A DNA stretch of 64,000 bases from Candidatus Chloroploca sp. Khr17 (GCF_004138165.1 NZ_RYFF01000009.1:81217-145216), one strand, 5' to 3'. Positions 7,907 to 17,225 are shown, counted from the stretch's first letter. The notes: generated from the letters alone by a model not told the origin. Translations and numbers: made by a program.

Positions 7907-8986
7907 TTGACCTATGTGCTGACGCTCAAACCGCAAGCCCCGGGCTTGACCCGTCCTCAGCGCATCTTGCTCAAAATCGATGGCGAGCGGATTGTGGATG
8001 TCGAATATCGTCCCGATACCGCGACCGAAACAGCGCTGACCCATGCTGCCCAGTTTGCCCCGGCCCAACTCATTGCGGCTGCGGCCCAATCAGCCCCGGG
8101 CTGTGGGGTCGCCCATGGGCTGGCGCTCTGTCAGGCGATCGAACTGCTGGCGGGCATTGAAGTCCCCCCACGGGCGGCCTTTTTACGGGTTGCCGCAGCA
8201 GAACTTGAACGGGCTAGTTCGCATGGAGCCGCCGTCGCCGCGATCCTGACGACGCTGGGCCTCGCTAATTTCGCCGAACCCTTCACCACCACGGCAGCAC
8301 GCCTCCAGGCAACTTTGATCACGCTGACAGCAACTGAACCAGGTGACTGGCTCATCCCCGGTGGCGTGGGCTATGATAGCGATGCCTCGGTGCGCGAAGT
8401 GATCGAGCAGACCTCGGCTGAGCTCATTGCGACCCTCTTCCCTCTCGTTGAGCGTGTGCTGAACCAGCGTTCGTTGCTCGCCCGTACGGTGGATGTCGGG
8501 ATCATTACCACCCACGCCGCAACGCAGTTTCGGCTCGAAGGCCCCCTCGGGCGGGCCTCGGGGCTCACCAACGATCGCCGGATCGACAAGCCCTATGCAG
8601 CGTATCCGAGCCTGCCACCAGAACTTGTGACCCAGCCAAGTGGCGATGTGTATGCGCGGCTAGTCGTGTTGGTGCTTGAGTTGCTCGAGAGCCTCAAGTT
8701 GGTTGGACGCGCTTCGCGTGAACTGCCCGGCGGCGAGATCTGTGGGGAATTGCCCGAACGCTTGCCGGCAAGTACCACCAATGCAACCGTCGAAGGTGCC
8801 CGTGGCCCCATTACATATCATGTCGAGAGTGATGGCCGCCGTTTGACGAGTGTCAGCTATAAACTCGCTCCACAGGTTGAACGGTTGTTGACCCGTAGTC
8901 TCTTGGTGAATGCACGAATTGATGATGCTGCGCTGGTCTTTGTTTCAACCGATCCATGTGATACCTGTCTGGAGACAGGCTACTGA
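7907..8986 (+). CDS. NuoD/HycE-like large subunit of a hydrogenase-4-type membrane complex
   Basis: A 359-residue protein matching the catalytic large subunits of group 4 membrane-bound NiFe hydrogenases and the related complex I 49-kDa subunit. The TTG start at 7907 is preferred because AGGAGG lies six bases upstream and the protein then begins MTYVLTLKP as in the family; an ATG at 7862 has no such site. Of the four cysteines that hold NiFe, the C-terminal pair is kept (DPCDTC, C351 and C354), but the N-terminal CxxC is reduced to APGC (A63, C66). Many neighbouring family positions such as GGDVYARL-like PSGDVYARL remain. It is shorter than usual NuoD. The stop codon overlaps the next start (TGATG). 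Enzyme activity is doubtful; a structural role in a proton-pumping module is inferred. Confidence 0.75.
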   Translation: MTYVLTLKPQAPGLTRPQRILLKIDGERIVDVEYRPDTATETALTHAAQFAPAQLIAAAAQSAPGCGVAHGLALCQAIELLAGIEVPPRAAFLRVAAAELERASSHGAAVAAILTTLGLANFAEPFTTTAARLQATLITLTATEPGDWLIPGGVGYDSDASVREVIEQTSAELIATLFPLVERVLNQRSLLARTVDVGIITTHAATQFRLEGPLGRASGLTNDRRIDKPYAAYPSLPPELVTQPSGDVYARLVVLVLELLESLKLVGRASRELPGGEICGELPERLPASTTNATVEGARGPITYHVESDGRRLTSVSYKLAPQVERLLTRSLLVNARIDDAALVFVSTDPCDTCLETGY

Positions 8987-10725
8987 TGTTTTTCCTTGTA
9001 CCAACTATTCTGCTGCTTGCCGCAGCACTCAGCTTTGGGCTTGGACAGCTTGTGCCTGCACGACAGATCGGGTTTGGCACGGCGCTCACGATGCTGATCA
9101 CCCTTGGTATCCTTGTGATAGCACCGTTGGCAACCCCTGAGGAACCACCTATCGTGCTGTTGCTGCTGGGTACCGTGCAGGCAAGCCTCACGCCCGGGTT
9201 GCTAGCAAATGAACGTGCGCTTGCACTGACCCTCCTGGGGGGCGGGGGGCTGACGATCCTCACGCTCGCCGCTGCCATCGCCCCAGGGGTGCGTGGGTTT
9301 GGGGCAATTTTTGGGTGGGCGCTGATCTGTTTGACGGCAGCCGTGACGAGCCTGGCCGCCCCCCCGTTTTCGCTTGTCCATCCGTTCGCCTGGACCGTGG
9401 TGACGCTCAGTGGCTATGCGATGCTTCAGGCCAGTGGGGTCACCACTGGCACGGCGGCTGCACCCGAGGCTCCTGTCTTGTTGCCTCACGGCTTGATCAC
9501 AGGTCTGCTGGCGAGTCTGCTGGTAGCCGCCGCCATCCTTGCCCCTGGTACGCTGATTGAAGATGGAACCCTCTCGATGTGGCCGGCCCTCGTTTTGCTG
9601 CTTGTCGCGGCGTTTGCCTTTGCCGGAAGCCCCCCCCTGGCGGGTGGACGCAACGAGGCCTTTGCCTTTCCTGCGCCCCTCGCAACCCTGGTCTATGGGC
9701 TCGCTATGCCGGTGGCGGGCCTCAACTGGTTTATGCAGGTCATCAGTGCTTTGCCGATTTTACCCAATCGCTGGGCGATGGCAATTGCGTTGCTCGGCAC
9801 ATTCGGCATGCTCGGATGTGCCGCAGCAGCACTTGCCACCCCGCGTCTGCGTCCCTTGCTTGCGTTGATGCTGACGTTTCAGGTGGCCGCGGTTGTGGTT
9901 AGTATCGGCCTGGCCGGGCCGCTCGCCGCCCTGGCGGTGCCAGGGCAACTGGTCAGCCTGATGTTGAGTGGGGTCATCGGGGCGGCAGCCGTGGCGAGCT
10001 TTGAACGCATGACGGGAAGCGACGACGTTACGGTGCCAGGCCTCGCGTTGCCCCGGCTCGTCGGGGTGATGTGGCTCGTTACAGGTGCCCTCACCCTCGG
10101 CTTGCCGCCGCTGTGGGGGTTCTGGCCACGTCTGTGGCTTTTCCAAGCGATCCAAGAGCAGTACCCCTGGCTCCTTACCCTGGTGCTTGCAAGCATGGTG
10201 CTGATAGTCCTGGCCCTCATTCTGCCGCTCGCCCGACTCTGGGGGCAGGGCAAGGAACGCACCGGGTTGAGGATGAGTTGGGTTGAGCAGATGCTGCTTG
10301 CGGTGGCGGGTGCGCCATTGGTACTGCTCGGGTTGGTCCCTACCCTCGTGTGGGAACCCTGGCTCGCCACGCTTACCTTTGCCCCCGTGGACTTTCCAGT
10401 CAGCTTCGGGGCACAGCTTGCGACAGGGATCGCCGGGGGCGTCTTGGTCGTGCTGATGCTTATGATCGCTCGTCGCCCCGTTGTACGAACACTTGAACGC
10501 GATCCTGATGAAGAACCCGTCTTCTTGACTGCCGAAGGGCTAGGAACGTTATTGCAACCTCTGGCACATCTGACTAACCCGACCCAGGGCTGGCAGGCTA
10601 TCTGGCAAGGGTTGCAAAGAATCAGTCAGGGACTACGCTTTTTGCTTGGATTCTTTGAACAGCGTTACTATCTGCTGGGTGTGCTGGCAGCGCTGCTTAC
10701 GATTATGTTGTTGATGGCACAATGA
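8986..10725 (+). CDS. HyfB/MrpA/NuoL-like membrane subunit
   Basis: About 579 residues and very hydrophobic, with roughly 14 or more predicted membrane helices. It looks like a diverged member of the antiporter-like subunits of complex I and hydrogenase-4. The segment LGLPPLWGFWPRLWLFQA resembles the conserved PPLxGFxxK region, but the lysine position is not preserved in an obvious way. It overlaps the genes on both sides by one and four bases, which indicates translational coupling in the operon. Confidence 0.65.
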   Translation: MFFLVPTILLLAAALSFGLGQLVPARQIGFGTALTMLITLGILVIAPLATPEEPPIVLLLLGTVQASLTPGLLANERALALTLLGGGGLTILTLAAAIAPGVRGFGAIFGWALICLTAAVTSLAAPPFSLVHPFAWTVVTLSGYAMLQASGVTTGTAAAPEAPVLLPHGLITGLLASLLVAAAILAPGTLIEDGTLSMWPALVLLLVAAFAFAGSPPLAGGRNEAFAFPAPLATLVYGLAMPVAGLNWFMQVISALPILPNRWAMAIALLGTFGMLGCAAAALATPRLRPLLALMLTFQVAAVVVSIGLAGPLAALAVPGQLVSLMLSGVIGAAAVASFERMTGSDDVTVPGLALPRLVGVMWLVTGALTLGLPPLWGFWPRLWLFQAIQEQYPWLLTLVLASMVLIVLALILPLARLWGQGKERTGLRMSWVEQMLLAVAGAPLVLLGLVPTLVWEPWLATLTFAPVDFPVSFGAQLATGIAGGVLVVLMLMIARRPVVRTLERDPDEEPVFLTAEGLGTLLQPLAHLTNPTQGWQAIWQGLQRISQGLRFLLGFFEQRYYLLGVLAALLTIMLLMAQ

Positions 10726-11447
10726 GTATCAACTGGCTTCTGCTTGGAATTGGGATTACAGCGGCAATCATCCTGCTCTTTCGGGATTGGCGCATTACCG
10801 TCACTGCCCTGTTGCTCAACTATGTGGCCCAGGCCTTCTTCCTCGTCGAGCAGCAGTTTATCAGCGGGGATCTGCCGATCTTTGGGTTCGCGGTGAGTAC
10901 CCTGCTCGTGATCAAGCTTATTACCGGGATCAGTGTCGCGCTGATCTTGGGCATTACGGCACTCACCTTCTCACGTGAGTATGGCCTCGAGAATCTCGAT
11001 GAGTTTGGGATGGCCGAGTTGCGCCGGGCCGCTCGCGCCGCTCAACGCCAGCGCGCCAATCAACCGTTTCAGTTCGGTGAGTATGTGTTGCCCTTCTGGG
11101 CTGGCGTCCTGGCCCTGCTGGCCAGCCTGATCCTGCCACGAGTCTATGCGATTGCACCGACGGTAGCTAGTGATTTTGTCTGGTACTGGCTGGTGCTGAC
11201 CGGCATTCTGACGATCGCTACGGCGGTCGATGTGCTGAAGATCGGCCTCGGGTTGCTGCTCTGTGTGAGTGCGGTTGACCTGCTCTATATGGCGGTCGTT
11301 AGTACACCTGATGCGAGTGGGCTGAATGTGATTCCACTTGCGCTCTTGAGCCTGTTCCATCTGCTGCTGGCCCTGGCCGTAGCGTATTTGAGCGGGCTCC
11401 TCTATGGACGACTCAAGACTCTCGATCTGAGTGAGCTCTATCGGTAG
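10722..11447 (+). CDS. HyfE-like hydrogenase-4 membrane subunit
   Basis: A 241-residue protein with about six to seven hydrophobic helices. Its small size, position between two antiporter-like subunits and the helix pairs resemble HyfE/MrpC-NuoK-type subunits of hydrogenase-4 and related complexes. The middle loop (residues 85-120) is rich in Arg, Ala and Gln. Assignment rests more on gene order and topology than on clear motifs. Confidence 0.5.
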   Translation: MSINWLLLGIGITAAIILLFRDWRITVTALLLNYVAQAFFLVEQQFISGDLPIFGFAVSTLLVIKLITGISVALILGITALTFSREYGLENLDEFGMAELRRAARAAQRQRANQPFQFGEYVLPFWAGVLALLASLILPRVYAIAPTVASDFVWYWLVLTGILTIATAVDVLKIGLGLLLCVSAVDLLYMAVVSTPDASGLNVIPLALLSLFHLLLALAVAYLSGLLYGRLKTLDLSELYR

Positions 11448-11450
11448 GCC

Positions 11451-12902
11451 ATGCTCTATTTGCTTTTGATCTTTTTTCCGATCACGATGGCGATCAGTAC
11501 GTTTATCCTGCGACGGAGAAGCGAACTGGTTATTTTTGCGGCGCTCGGCACAGTCCTGACGCAGGTCTGGATCGCGCTGCAATTGCCGATTGACCAGCCA
11601 ACCCGCTTTCTCGGGGTGACGCTGACGCTCAGTACACTGGGGCAGGTCTTTTTGCTGATCTTTCTCGGGATCGGGGTGTTTGCCTTTGTGGCGGCCCGCC
11701 ATTTGCCGCATGGCGAGAATTTTGTACCGATTACGCTGCTGACGCTCGCCCAGATTAGTGGCGTGCTCTTGTTGCAAGATCCCTTTATTACCACGCTTTT
11801 GCTTGCCTCCACCAGCTTGACAACCGTCCTGACGGTCGTTGATCTGCCTGTAGGCGCGAGTGCGCTCGTCAGTACACGGGTCATTGCCGCAGCGCTCAAG
11901 TATCTCGTCTTGATGGTCGTGGCTATGGTCTTGATGTATATTGCGTTTGTCCTGACTGATGTCTTTCGACCTGGGGAACTACCCGGGCGAATTTCACTTG
12001 CCCGTTTCATCCTGGCCCTGCTTGCGACGAGTTTCGCCCTGCGCCTGGCGCTGATCCCGTTTCATACGTGGCTCACCGATCTCGTTGATTACGCCGAGAC
12101 GCTTGTTTCCGCAGTGACGATTACGCTGCTCAATACGACGAGTTTGCTCGTGCTGATTCTTGTGTTTCAAAGCTATCCGATGCTGCTCGTCGAGAGTGCC
12201 GAAGTCCTCTTTGTGATGCGCCTCGGGGCGCTGGTCAGCGTGATCGTCGCGGGCGTCCTTGCCCTGGCACCGACATCGTTGCGCCGGGCAAGCGCGTACC
12301 TGATCCTCTACCATTGCGGGATCGTCTTCTACGGCTTGGCCGCCGTCTCGCAACTCGGGCTCGCCGGGGCGATCTTTGGGGCTTTTAATCAGACTCTGGC
12401 GGTGATGCTGCTCTTTGTGAGCCTCGGGTTGCTCGAACGCCCCGATGGCCGCACACCAGGGGTGCTCAGACGGGATCTCTTGCGGCGCTGGCCGGTCGCG
12501 GCGACCGGCTTGATCGTCAGTGGGCTCTCGCTGCTTGGGCTACCGCCGCTCGGTGGGGCGATGAGCCATCTGTTGATCTATCAGGCGGCGGCCGAAAAGG
12601 GTTGGCTGGAACTGTCGGTTTTGTTGCTCGGCACACTGCTCGCCGGGCTTGGCTTGGCCCGGATTGCGGCGGAACGGTTGCTTGGCCCCGGCGAAGAGAC
12701 GCTCGTGGTCGAACCGCTGATGCTCGGTGAAACCGAACTCGACCGCCCGCCCCAGCGTCGCCTCGAACCCGAACCGCCGAGTGCCGCTGTGTTGACGTTG
12801 CTCTTGATGCTCATCACGCTCGGCGTGGGCCTCTATCCCCAACCATTGCTCGCGGTGATTGATGAGGCGATCCGTGGGCTCGCCTTTATCCAGGCTTTGT
12901 AG
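11451..12902 (+). CDS. HyfF/NuoN/MrpD-like proton-translocating subunit
   Basis: A 483-residue integral membrane protein of the antiporter-like family. The hallmark segment is present as LALIPFHTWLTD, followed by the family-like region SLLGLPPLGGAMSHLLIYQA near residue 365. The lysine that usually precedes the PFHxWL motif is an arginine or missing (FALRLALIPFHTW), so proton movement may be altered. It starts three bases after the previous stop codon. Confidence 0.7.
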   Translation: MLYLLLIFFPITMAISTFILRRRSELVIFAALGTVLTQVWIALQLPIDQPTRFLGVTLTLSTLGQVFLLIFLGIGVFAFVAARHLPHGENFVPITLLTLAQISGVLLLQDPFITTLLLASTSLTTVLTVVDLPVGASALVSTRVIAAALKYLVLMVVAMVLMYIAFVLTDVFRPGELPGRISLARFILALLATSFALRLALIPFHTWLTDLVDYAETLVSAVTITLLNTTSLLVLILVFQSYPMLLVESAEVLFVMRLGALVSVIVAGVLALAPTSLRRASAYLILYHCGIVFYGLAAVSQLGLAGAIFGAFNQTLAVMLLFVSLGLLERPDGRTPGVLRRDLLRRWPVAATGLIVSGLSLLGLPPLGGAMSHLLIYQAAAEKGWLELSVLLLGTLLAGLGLARIAAERLLGPGEETLVVEPLMLGETELDRPPQRRLEPEPPSAAVLTLLLMLITLGVGLYPQPLLAVIDEAIRGLAFIQAL

Positions 12903-12906
12903 ACGT

Positions 12907-13719
12907 ATGAATGATCTTCTATTAATCATTGGCTCGGCGCTACTGTATCCCGGGGTGTTGACCGCCCTTGTCGCGGGGATGCTCTACCGTGTGGTACGCC
13001 GGGGCAAGCCTGGTGTCGAGGGCATGGCAGCACTCCAAAGCCAGGAGGGACGGGCACATCTGGCTGGACTGGTGCTGGCGAGCCTGGGGTTGGCGTTGTT
13101 GCCTTGGCCGCTGCATCCGAGTGGGCCTATGGCAAGCTGGCTCTGGGCATGGATCGTCTTTGAACTAGCCTTTCTGGTGCCCCTTGTGCCAGCTTTGCTC
13201 ACCGGAAGACCGGCGCTCGGGCGGGCGGCAATCCGCGAAGCCCAGCTTGGTACTTTTGCGCGGGCCTTGTTGTGGTGTTCCCTCGCGGTGGCCTTGACCT
13301 TGCATCAACGCTGGGATACAATCGCTCTACTTGCCCATCTGCTCGCCCTGCTCGGGGCTCTGATCGCCTTCCCAATCGCGATCGGGTGGGGGCCCTTTGG
13401 CCCTGAAGAGTTTATCACCCCAGGGGGGGTGGCGGCCGGGCTCGCTGCCGATGGACAGGCTTTGGACAAACTAGCCCGTGATCTGCGGGCCGGAATGTTG
13501 CTCGCAGCAGTGCTCGTGGCCGTGTTACCAGTCGGCCTGGTTCCAGCCTTCATCAGCTTGCCGCTGATCGTTGGTGGGATCGTGATCGGGGCACTGCTCT
13601 TGCGTAACTTTGATGGTCGCCAGGCCCGCCTGACCCTGCCCGATGCCCTGCGCTTCTGTTTGATTTGGCCCCTACCGTTGACCCTAGTCGCAACGGTAGT
13701 CCTAAGTGTGGTACGCTAA
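12907..13719 (+). CDS. HyfC/NuoH-like membrane subunit
   Basis: A 270-residue protein with about eight hydrophobic helices. NuoH/HyfC subunits connect the peripheral redox arm to the membrane arm. The features here that fit are a helix bearing FELAFLVPLVPALL and the loop with GPFGPEEFITPGGVAAGLAADGQALDKLARDLR, which resembles the membrane-peripheral contact loop of that family. ATG at 12907 follows the previous stop by four bases. The annotation is by similarity of topology and gene order, with moderate certainty. Confidence 0.55.
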   Translation: MNDLLLIIGSALLYPGVLTALVAGMLYRVVRRGKPGVEGMAALQSQEGRAHLAGLVLASLGLALLPWPLHPSGPMASWLWAWIVFELAFLVPLVPALLTGRPALGRAAIREAQLGTFARALLWCSLAVALTLHQRWDTIALLAHLLALLGALIAFPIAIGWGPFGPEEFITPGGVAAGLAADGQALDKLARDLRAGMLLAAVLVAVLPVGLVPAFISLPLIVGGIVIGALLLRNFDGRQARLTLPDALRFCLIWPLPLTLVATVVLSVVR

Positions 13720-14799
13720 ATGCTTGGAGCTTCAGTGACAGCCGTTATTGAAATCGCTAATCTGTACAAGGCCTATGGCGATGTGTCAGTGTTGCAAGGG
13801 CTCAATCTGCGGGTCGGAACAGGCGAGTCCTTCGGCTTGCTGGGACCCAACGGGGCAGGCAAATCGACGTTGATCCATCTGATGCTGGGCTTTTTGCGAC
13901 CTGACCGAGGGCGGATCGCACTGCTCGGCACCACCAGGCTTGAGCAGATCCGGCTACGGGTGGGTTATCTGCCCGAACGGCAGCGTTACCATATGGCCTA
14001 CAGTGCCCGTGAGTACCTGCGCTTTCTCGGAAGTTTCAGCGGGTTGACCGGGGCAGTTATGCACGAGCGGGTTGACCGTGAATTAGCCCTGGTGGGCCTC
14101 ACCGAGGTAGCCGACCGCCGCCTGGCAACCTTCTCGAAGGGCATGCTGCAACGCCTTGGCATTGCCCAGGCGTTGCTGATGGATCCCGATCTCTTGGTGA
14201 TTGATGAGCCTACCAGTGGCCTCGATCCTGCGGGACAGCGTGAGGTGATCGACCTGCTCAACGAGGTGCGCCAGCGCAACCACACGCTCTTTCTGTGTAC
14301 GCATTATATGCACGAGATTGATCAACTCTGTGATCGCGTCGGGATTATGGCGAACGGGCGCATTGCGGTCGAACGAAAGGTCGCTGACCTGCAGGGCATC
14401 GTGAGTAGCGTACGGATCAAGGTGCAAGGGATGACCGCACATGTCCATGAAGCACTGCACGCCCTTGGGCCAGGCATCCATTGCGAAGGGCAGAGTGTGC
14501 GCATCAGCCAGAATTCACCACGCTTGCAAGCGGCGGTTTTGCGAACCCTGCTAGATGCGAATGTGGTCATCCTGATGCTCGAGCCGCTGGAAAACCCCAT
14601 TGAACGCCTCTACCTTGAAACCATTCAAGCCACCAAGCTACCGAGCGGCCTGCACACGTCCTTGGGCATATTCAATGACTCACAGCGCCCCATCCTCACC
14701 CGCACGCCTCACGAGCAGGTGGCGTCACCCGAGCGCCAGGGTGAGCGCGATCCTCTTTTGCATGAACTGTTGCAAACCGGAAAGACCGAAGACAAATAA
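13720..14799 (+). CDS. ABC transporter ATP-binding protein (ABC-2 exporter type)
   Basis: A 359-residue ATPase. It has Walker A GPNGAGKST, the signature-like FSKGMLQRLGIAQAL, Walker B LLVIDEPTSGLD and the H-loop histidine in LCTHYMHEID. The C-terminal extension after residue 230 is typical of drug- or lipid-exporting ABC-2 ATPases. The ATG follows the previous stop codon directly, so it belongs to the hydrogenase-like operon. The next gene is the likely permease. A GTG at 13735 is an alternative start. Confidence 0.85.
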   Translation: MLGASVTAVIEIANLYKAYGDVSVLQGLNLRVGTGESFGLLGPNGAGKSTLIHLMLGFLRPDRGRIALLGTTRLEQIRLRVGYLPERQRYHMAYSAREYLRFLGSFSGLTGAVMHERVDRELALVGLTEVADRRLATFSKGMLQRLGIAQALLMDPDLLVIDEPTSGLDPAGQREVIDLLNEVRQRNHTLFLCTHYMHEIDQLCDRVGIMANGRIAVERKVADLQGIVSSVRIKVQGMTAHVHEALHALGPGIHCEGQSVRISQNSPRLQAAVLRTLLDANVVILMLEPLENPIERLYLETIQATKLPSGLHTSLGIFNDSQRPILTRTPHEQVASPERQGERDPLLHELLQTGKTEDK

Positions 14800-14832
14800 G
14801 GCACCGTTGAGCCACAGGAGACGAACAGAGCT

Positions 14833-15579
14833 ATGCGGCTGCTACGATTTATCGGCTTTTCACTACTCGAATATCTACGCTCGGGAAGGGTTGCCATCGA
14901 GATCATTGCCGCCCTGCTGATCTATGCGATCTTTTTGCGTCGCCCAATGGACGCGACCTACTTTTTCAATGTCGTCGGCATCTTTACGCCGCTGCTGACG
15001 CTCTATACGATGGCAATCGTGATCAGCCTCGGCGATCGCCCCCAGGGTTATGTCGTCGTCTCACGGGGCATCGGACGAGCCACGTTTCTCCTCGGGCTCT
15101 TTTTTACGGCGTGGACGCTTGTTTTTGGGACATATGGGCTTGTCTCACTCATCGTCGCCTTGCTCAATCCTCCCGCCGAGCTTGATCTGCTCAACTGGCT
15201 GCTCGGCACCCTGCCGTTGCTCCTTAATATTGGCCTGCTCGCCGCCTTGATGCTTTTGCTTTCACCGCTGGTCTTGCCAACCGGCTGGCGACTCTTTATT
15301 TTGAGCCTGATCGCACTCGCTTTTTCAGGGAATTTCATCGGGGGGCAACTGCTCAATGCGCTTCCCGAAGCAATGCGGTCGCTGCTCCGCGCCCTGCAGG
15401 CGCTGCTCGGGGGCCCCCTGGTGCCCGCATTTTATGGCTTTCAACTCGCGGTCACCCGCGATTATAGTTCCGCCACAGCCCTGGCGAATCTCTTCGCCCA
15501 AACGTCACTCCTCGTTTCACTGCTCGGGCTTGCGATCTATGCGTTTGCCCGACGTGATCTGATCTTTAGTACCCAATAA
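14833..15579 (+). CDS. ABC-2 type membrane permease-like protein
   Basis: A 248-residue protein with about six membrane helices and no soluble domain. Its position directly after an ABC ATPase identifies it as the probable transmembrane partner, although the sequence itself has no diagnostic motif that I recognise. CAGGAG precedes the start by about ten bases. Substrate unknown. Confidence 0.6.
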   Translation: MRLLRFIGFSLLEYLRSGRVAIEIIAALLIYAIFLRRPMDATYFFNVVGIFTPLLTLYTMAIVISLGDRPQGYVVVSRGIGRATFLLGLFFTAWTLVFGTYGLVSLIVALLNPPAELDLLNWLLGTLPLLLNIGLLAALMLLLSPLVLPTGWRLFILSLIALAFSGNFIGGQLLNALPEAMRSLLRALQALLGGPLVPAFYGFQLAVTRDYSSATALANLFAQTSLLVSLLGLAIYAFARRDLIFSTQ

Positions 15580-15593
15580 GCGTAGGTGCGACC

Positions 15594-16835
15594 ATGAACG
15601 AGGTGATCATTATTGGCGCAGGAGCCGCTGGGCTCGCCGCAGGTCAGCGCCTCCACCAGGCCGGTTGGAAGGTGGTGCTGCTCGAAGCACGTGAACGCAT
15701 CGGGGGCAGGATCTGGACGGATCACCGCTATGGGCCGGTTGAACTCGGGGCCGAGTTTATTCATGGTGCGCAGGCGGCAACCTGGCAGTATGTGCAGGCT
15801 GCCGGGCTACGGACCCAAGCCTGGGGAAGTGATCGCCGTTTTGCCCGCCGGGGAACCCTGCTTGCCACCGACGATCCGTGCATCGCCCTGACGTATCAAT
15901 TCTACGAGGCCATCACCACCTATGCTGGCCCCGAGCGAAGTGTGGCCGACGTGATTGCCAACCTCGCTGACCCTGACGAGCCAGCGGCCCAGATGACCCT
16001 GCGCTGGCTGGCAAACCTCGAAGGGGCTGACCCTGCACGCTTGAGCGCGACCGCCCTGGCCCACGAACGGCGCACCAGCACCAACGGGCAGGGCAATTTC
16101 CACCTGCTCGATGGCTACGCGACCCTGGTAGCAGCTATGGCCGCTGGGTTGACCATCAAGACCGGCGCTCCGGTCACCAAGATCGCCTGGCAACCCGGCG
16201 AAGCCGTCGTGACCCTGATGGATGGCACTCAGCACACCGCCCCCCACGTGCTCATCACCGTGCCATTGGGGGTGCTTCAGGCGGGAGCAATCACCTTTAG
16301 CCCTGAGCTGCCCGCCACCAAACAGGCCGCCCTCGAGCGCATCGCCATGGGCCACGTGACCAAGCTTGTGCTCTGGTTCGACCGGCAGTACTGGGACCCC
16401 TTCACCATCATGAGCACCGATGGCAACATCGTCACCTGGTGGCCGGTGGTGAGCACCACCACGCCAGCGCTCATGGGCTATCAGGGTGGGGCGGCGGCGC
16501 TCGCGCTCGCGCATATGAGTGAAGATCAAGCCCTCACCCTAGCCCTGAATGAACTGACGATCCTTTTTGGCTCCGAAGTACGCCAGGCATGGCGAGGAGG
16601 CCGGATGAGCGCATGGTCCCACGATCCGTGGAGCAACGGGGCCTATAGTTACAGTCCGGTTGGCATGGGTTCGGCCCGCGCCATGCTCGCCGCACCGGTT
16701 GGCGAGGTGCTCTACTTTGCGGGCGAGGCGTGCGCGACGAACGGCCATCTGGCAACCGTGCATGGGGCCATCGAGAGTGGACATCAGGCAGCGCAGGCGA
16801 TCTTATCAAACCATGGCACCGAACTGATCGCGTAG
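15594..16835 (+). CDS. Flavin-containing amine oxidase family protein
   Basis: A 413-residue FAD enzyme. The N-terminal dinucleotide-binding motif GAGAAGLAAGQRL and the downstream ERIGGRIWTD (the arginine-rich GGR motif) are typical, as are the substrate-domain segment VPLGVLQAGAITFSPELP and the C-terminal FAD contact LYFAGEACATNGHLATVHGA. Relatives oxidise amines or polyamines, or act as desaturases. It begins 14 bases after the permease. Its last 30 bases overlap the convergent ArsR gene. Confidence 0.9.
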   Translation: MNEVIIIGAGAAGLAAGQRLHQAGWKVVLLEARERIGGRIWTDHRYGPVELGAEFIHGAQAATWQYVQAAGLRTQAWGSDRRFARRGTLLATDDPCIALTYQFYEAITTYAGPERSVADVIANLADPDEPAAQMTLRWLANLEGADPARLSATALAHERRTSTNGQGNFHLLDGYATLVAAMAAGLTIKTGAPVTKIAWQPGEAVVTLMDGTQHTAPHVLITVPLGVLQAGAITFSPELPATKQAALERIAMGHVTKLVLWFDRQYWDPFTIMSTDGNIVTWWPVVSTTTPALMGYQGGAAALALAHMSEDQALTLALNELTILFGSEVRQAWRGGRMSAWSHDPWSNGAYSYSPVGMGSARAMLAAPVGEVLYFAGEACATNGHLATVHGAIESGHQAAQAILSNHGTELIA

Positions 16836-17120
16836 CCAGGCGATCTGGCTTGCATTGACCCGGTAGCAGACGGCGGGGCCATCTGAATAGGCTTCGAGCA
16901 ACTCGGCATCACGCAAGACCCGCAGATGCTGTGACAACGTTGACTGTGCGTGAGGGCCACCATCGGGGAGATGAAGCAGGATCTCGTTCCCAATGCAATC
17001 GGGATGCCGCAACACATACCGCAAGATCGCCAGACGAACCGGATTGCCAATGGCCTTGCACGTCTGTGAGAGCCGCAGATCCGGGCCGTGCAACGGATCG
17101 GAGCCATTACTGTTCCCCAT
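16806..17120 (-). CDS. ArsR-family winged-helix repressor
   Basis: A 104-residue regulator. LSQTCKAIGNPVRLAILRYVL, the recognition helix region QSTLSQHLRVLRDAELLEAY and a final winged strand YRVNASQIAWL identify the family. No clear metal-binding CxC motif is seen; a cysteine occurs at LSQTC and another at HPDC. It is divergent from dusB and overlaps the end of the amine oxidase gene by 30 bases in convergent orientation. Confidence 0.85.
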   Translation of the reverse strand: MGNSNGSDPLHGPDLRLSQTCKAIGNPVRLAILRYVLRHPDCIGNEILLHLPDGGPHAQSTLSQHLRVLRDAELLEAYSDGPAVCYRVNASQIAWLRDQFGAMV

Positions 17121-17139
17121 ACCCTACCTCCTCGCTGAG

Positions 17140-17169
17140 GTTGCATGGTGTAATGCTACGCCGTGCAAC
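17140..17169. promoter_or_regulatory. Possible ArsR operator
   Basis: GTTGCATGG and CCGTGCAAC form an inverted repeat (eight of nine positions) separated by 12 bases. It sits about 20 bases upstream of the arsR-type start and just before the dusB promoter, so the regulator may control itself and dusB. Confidence 0.4.
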
Positions 17170-17189
17170 GCACGCTGTCAAGACGATTC

Positions 17190-17219
17190 TTTACAATTCC
17201 GTTCAGGCTGCGCTATAAT
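17190..17219 (+). promoter_or_regulatory. Sigma-70 promoter of dusB, leaderless transcript
   Basis: TTTACA and TATAAT are 18 bases apart. The -10 box ends at 17219 and the ATG is at 17226, so the transcript probably starts at or very near the start codon. Confidence 0.7.
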
Positions 17220-17225
17220 CTAGCT

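Noticed and set aside
7907..8986. Functional NiFe hydrogenase catalytic subunit
   Set aside because: One of the four metal-binding cysteines is missing and no small subunit gene is in the window.
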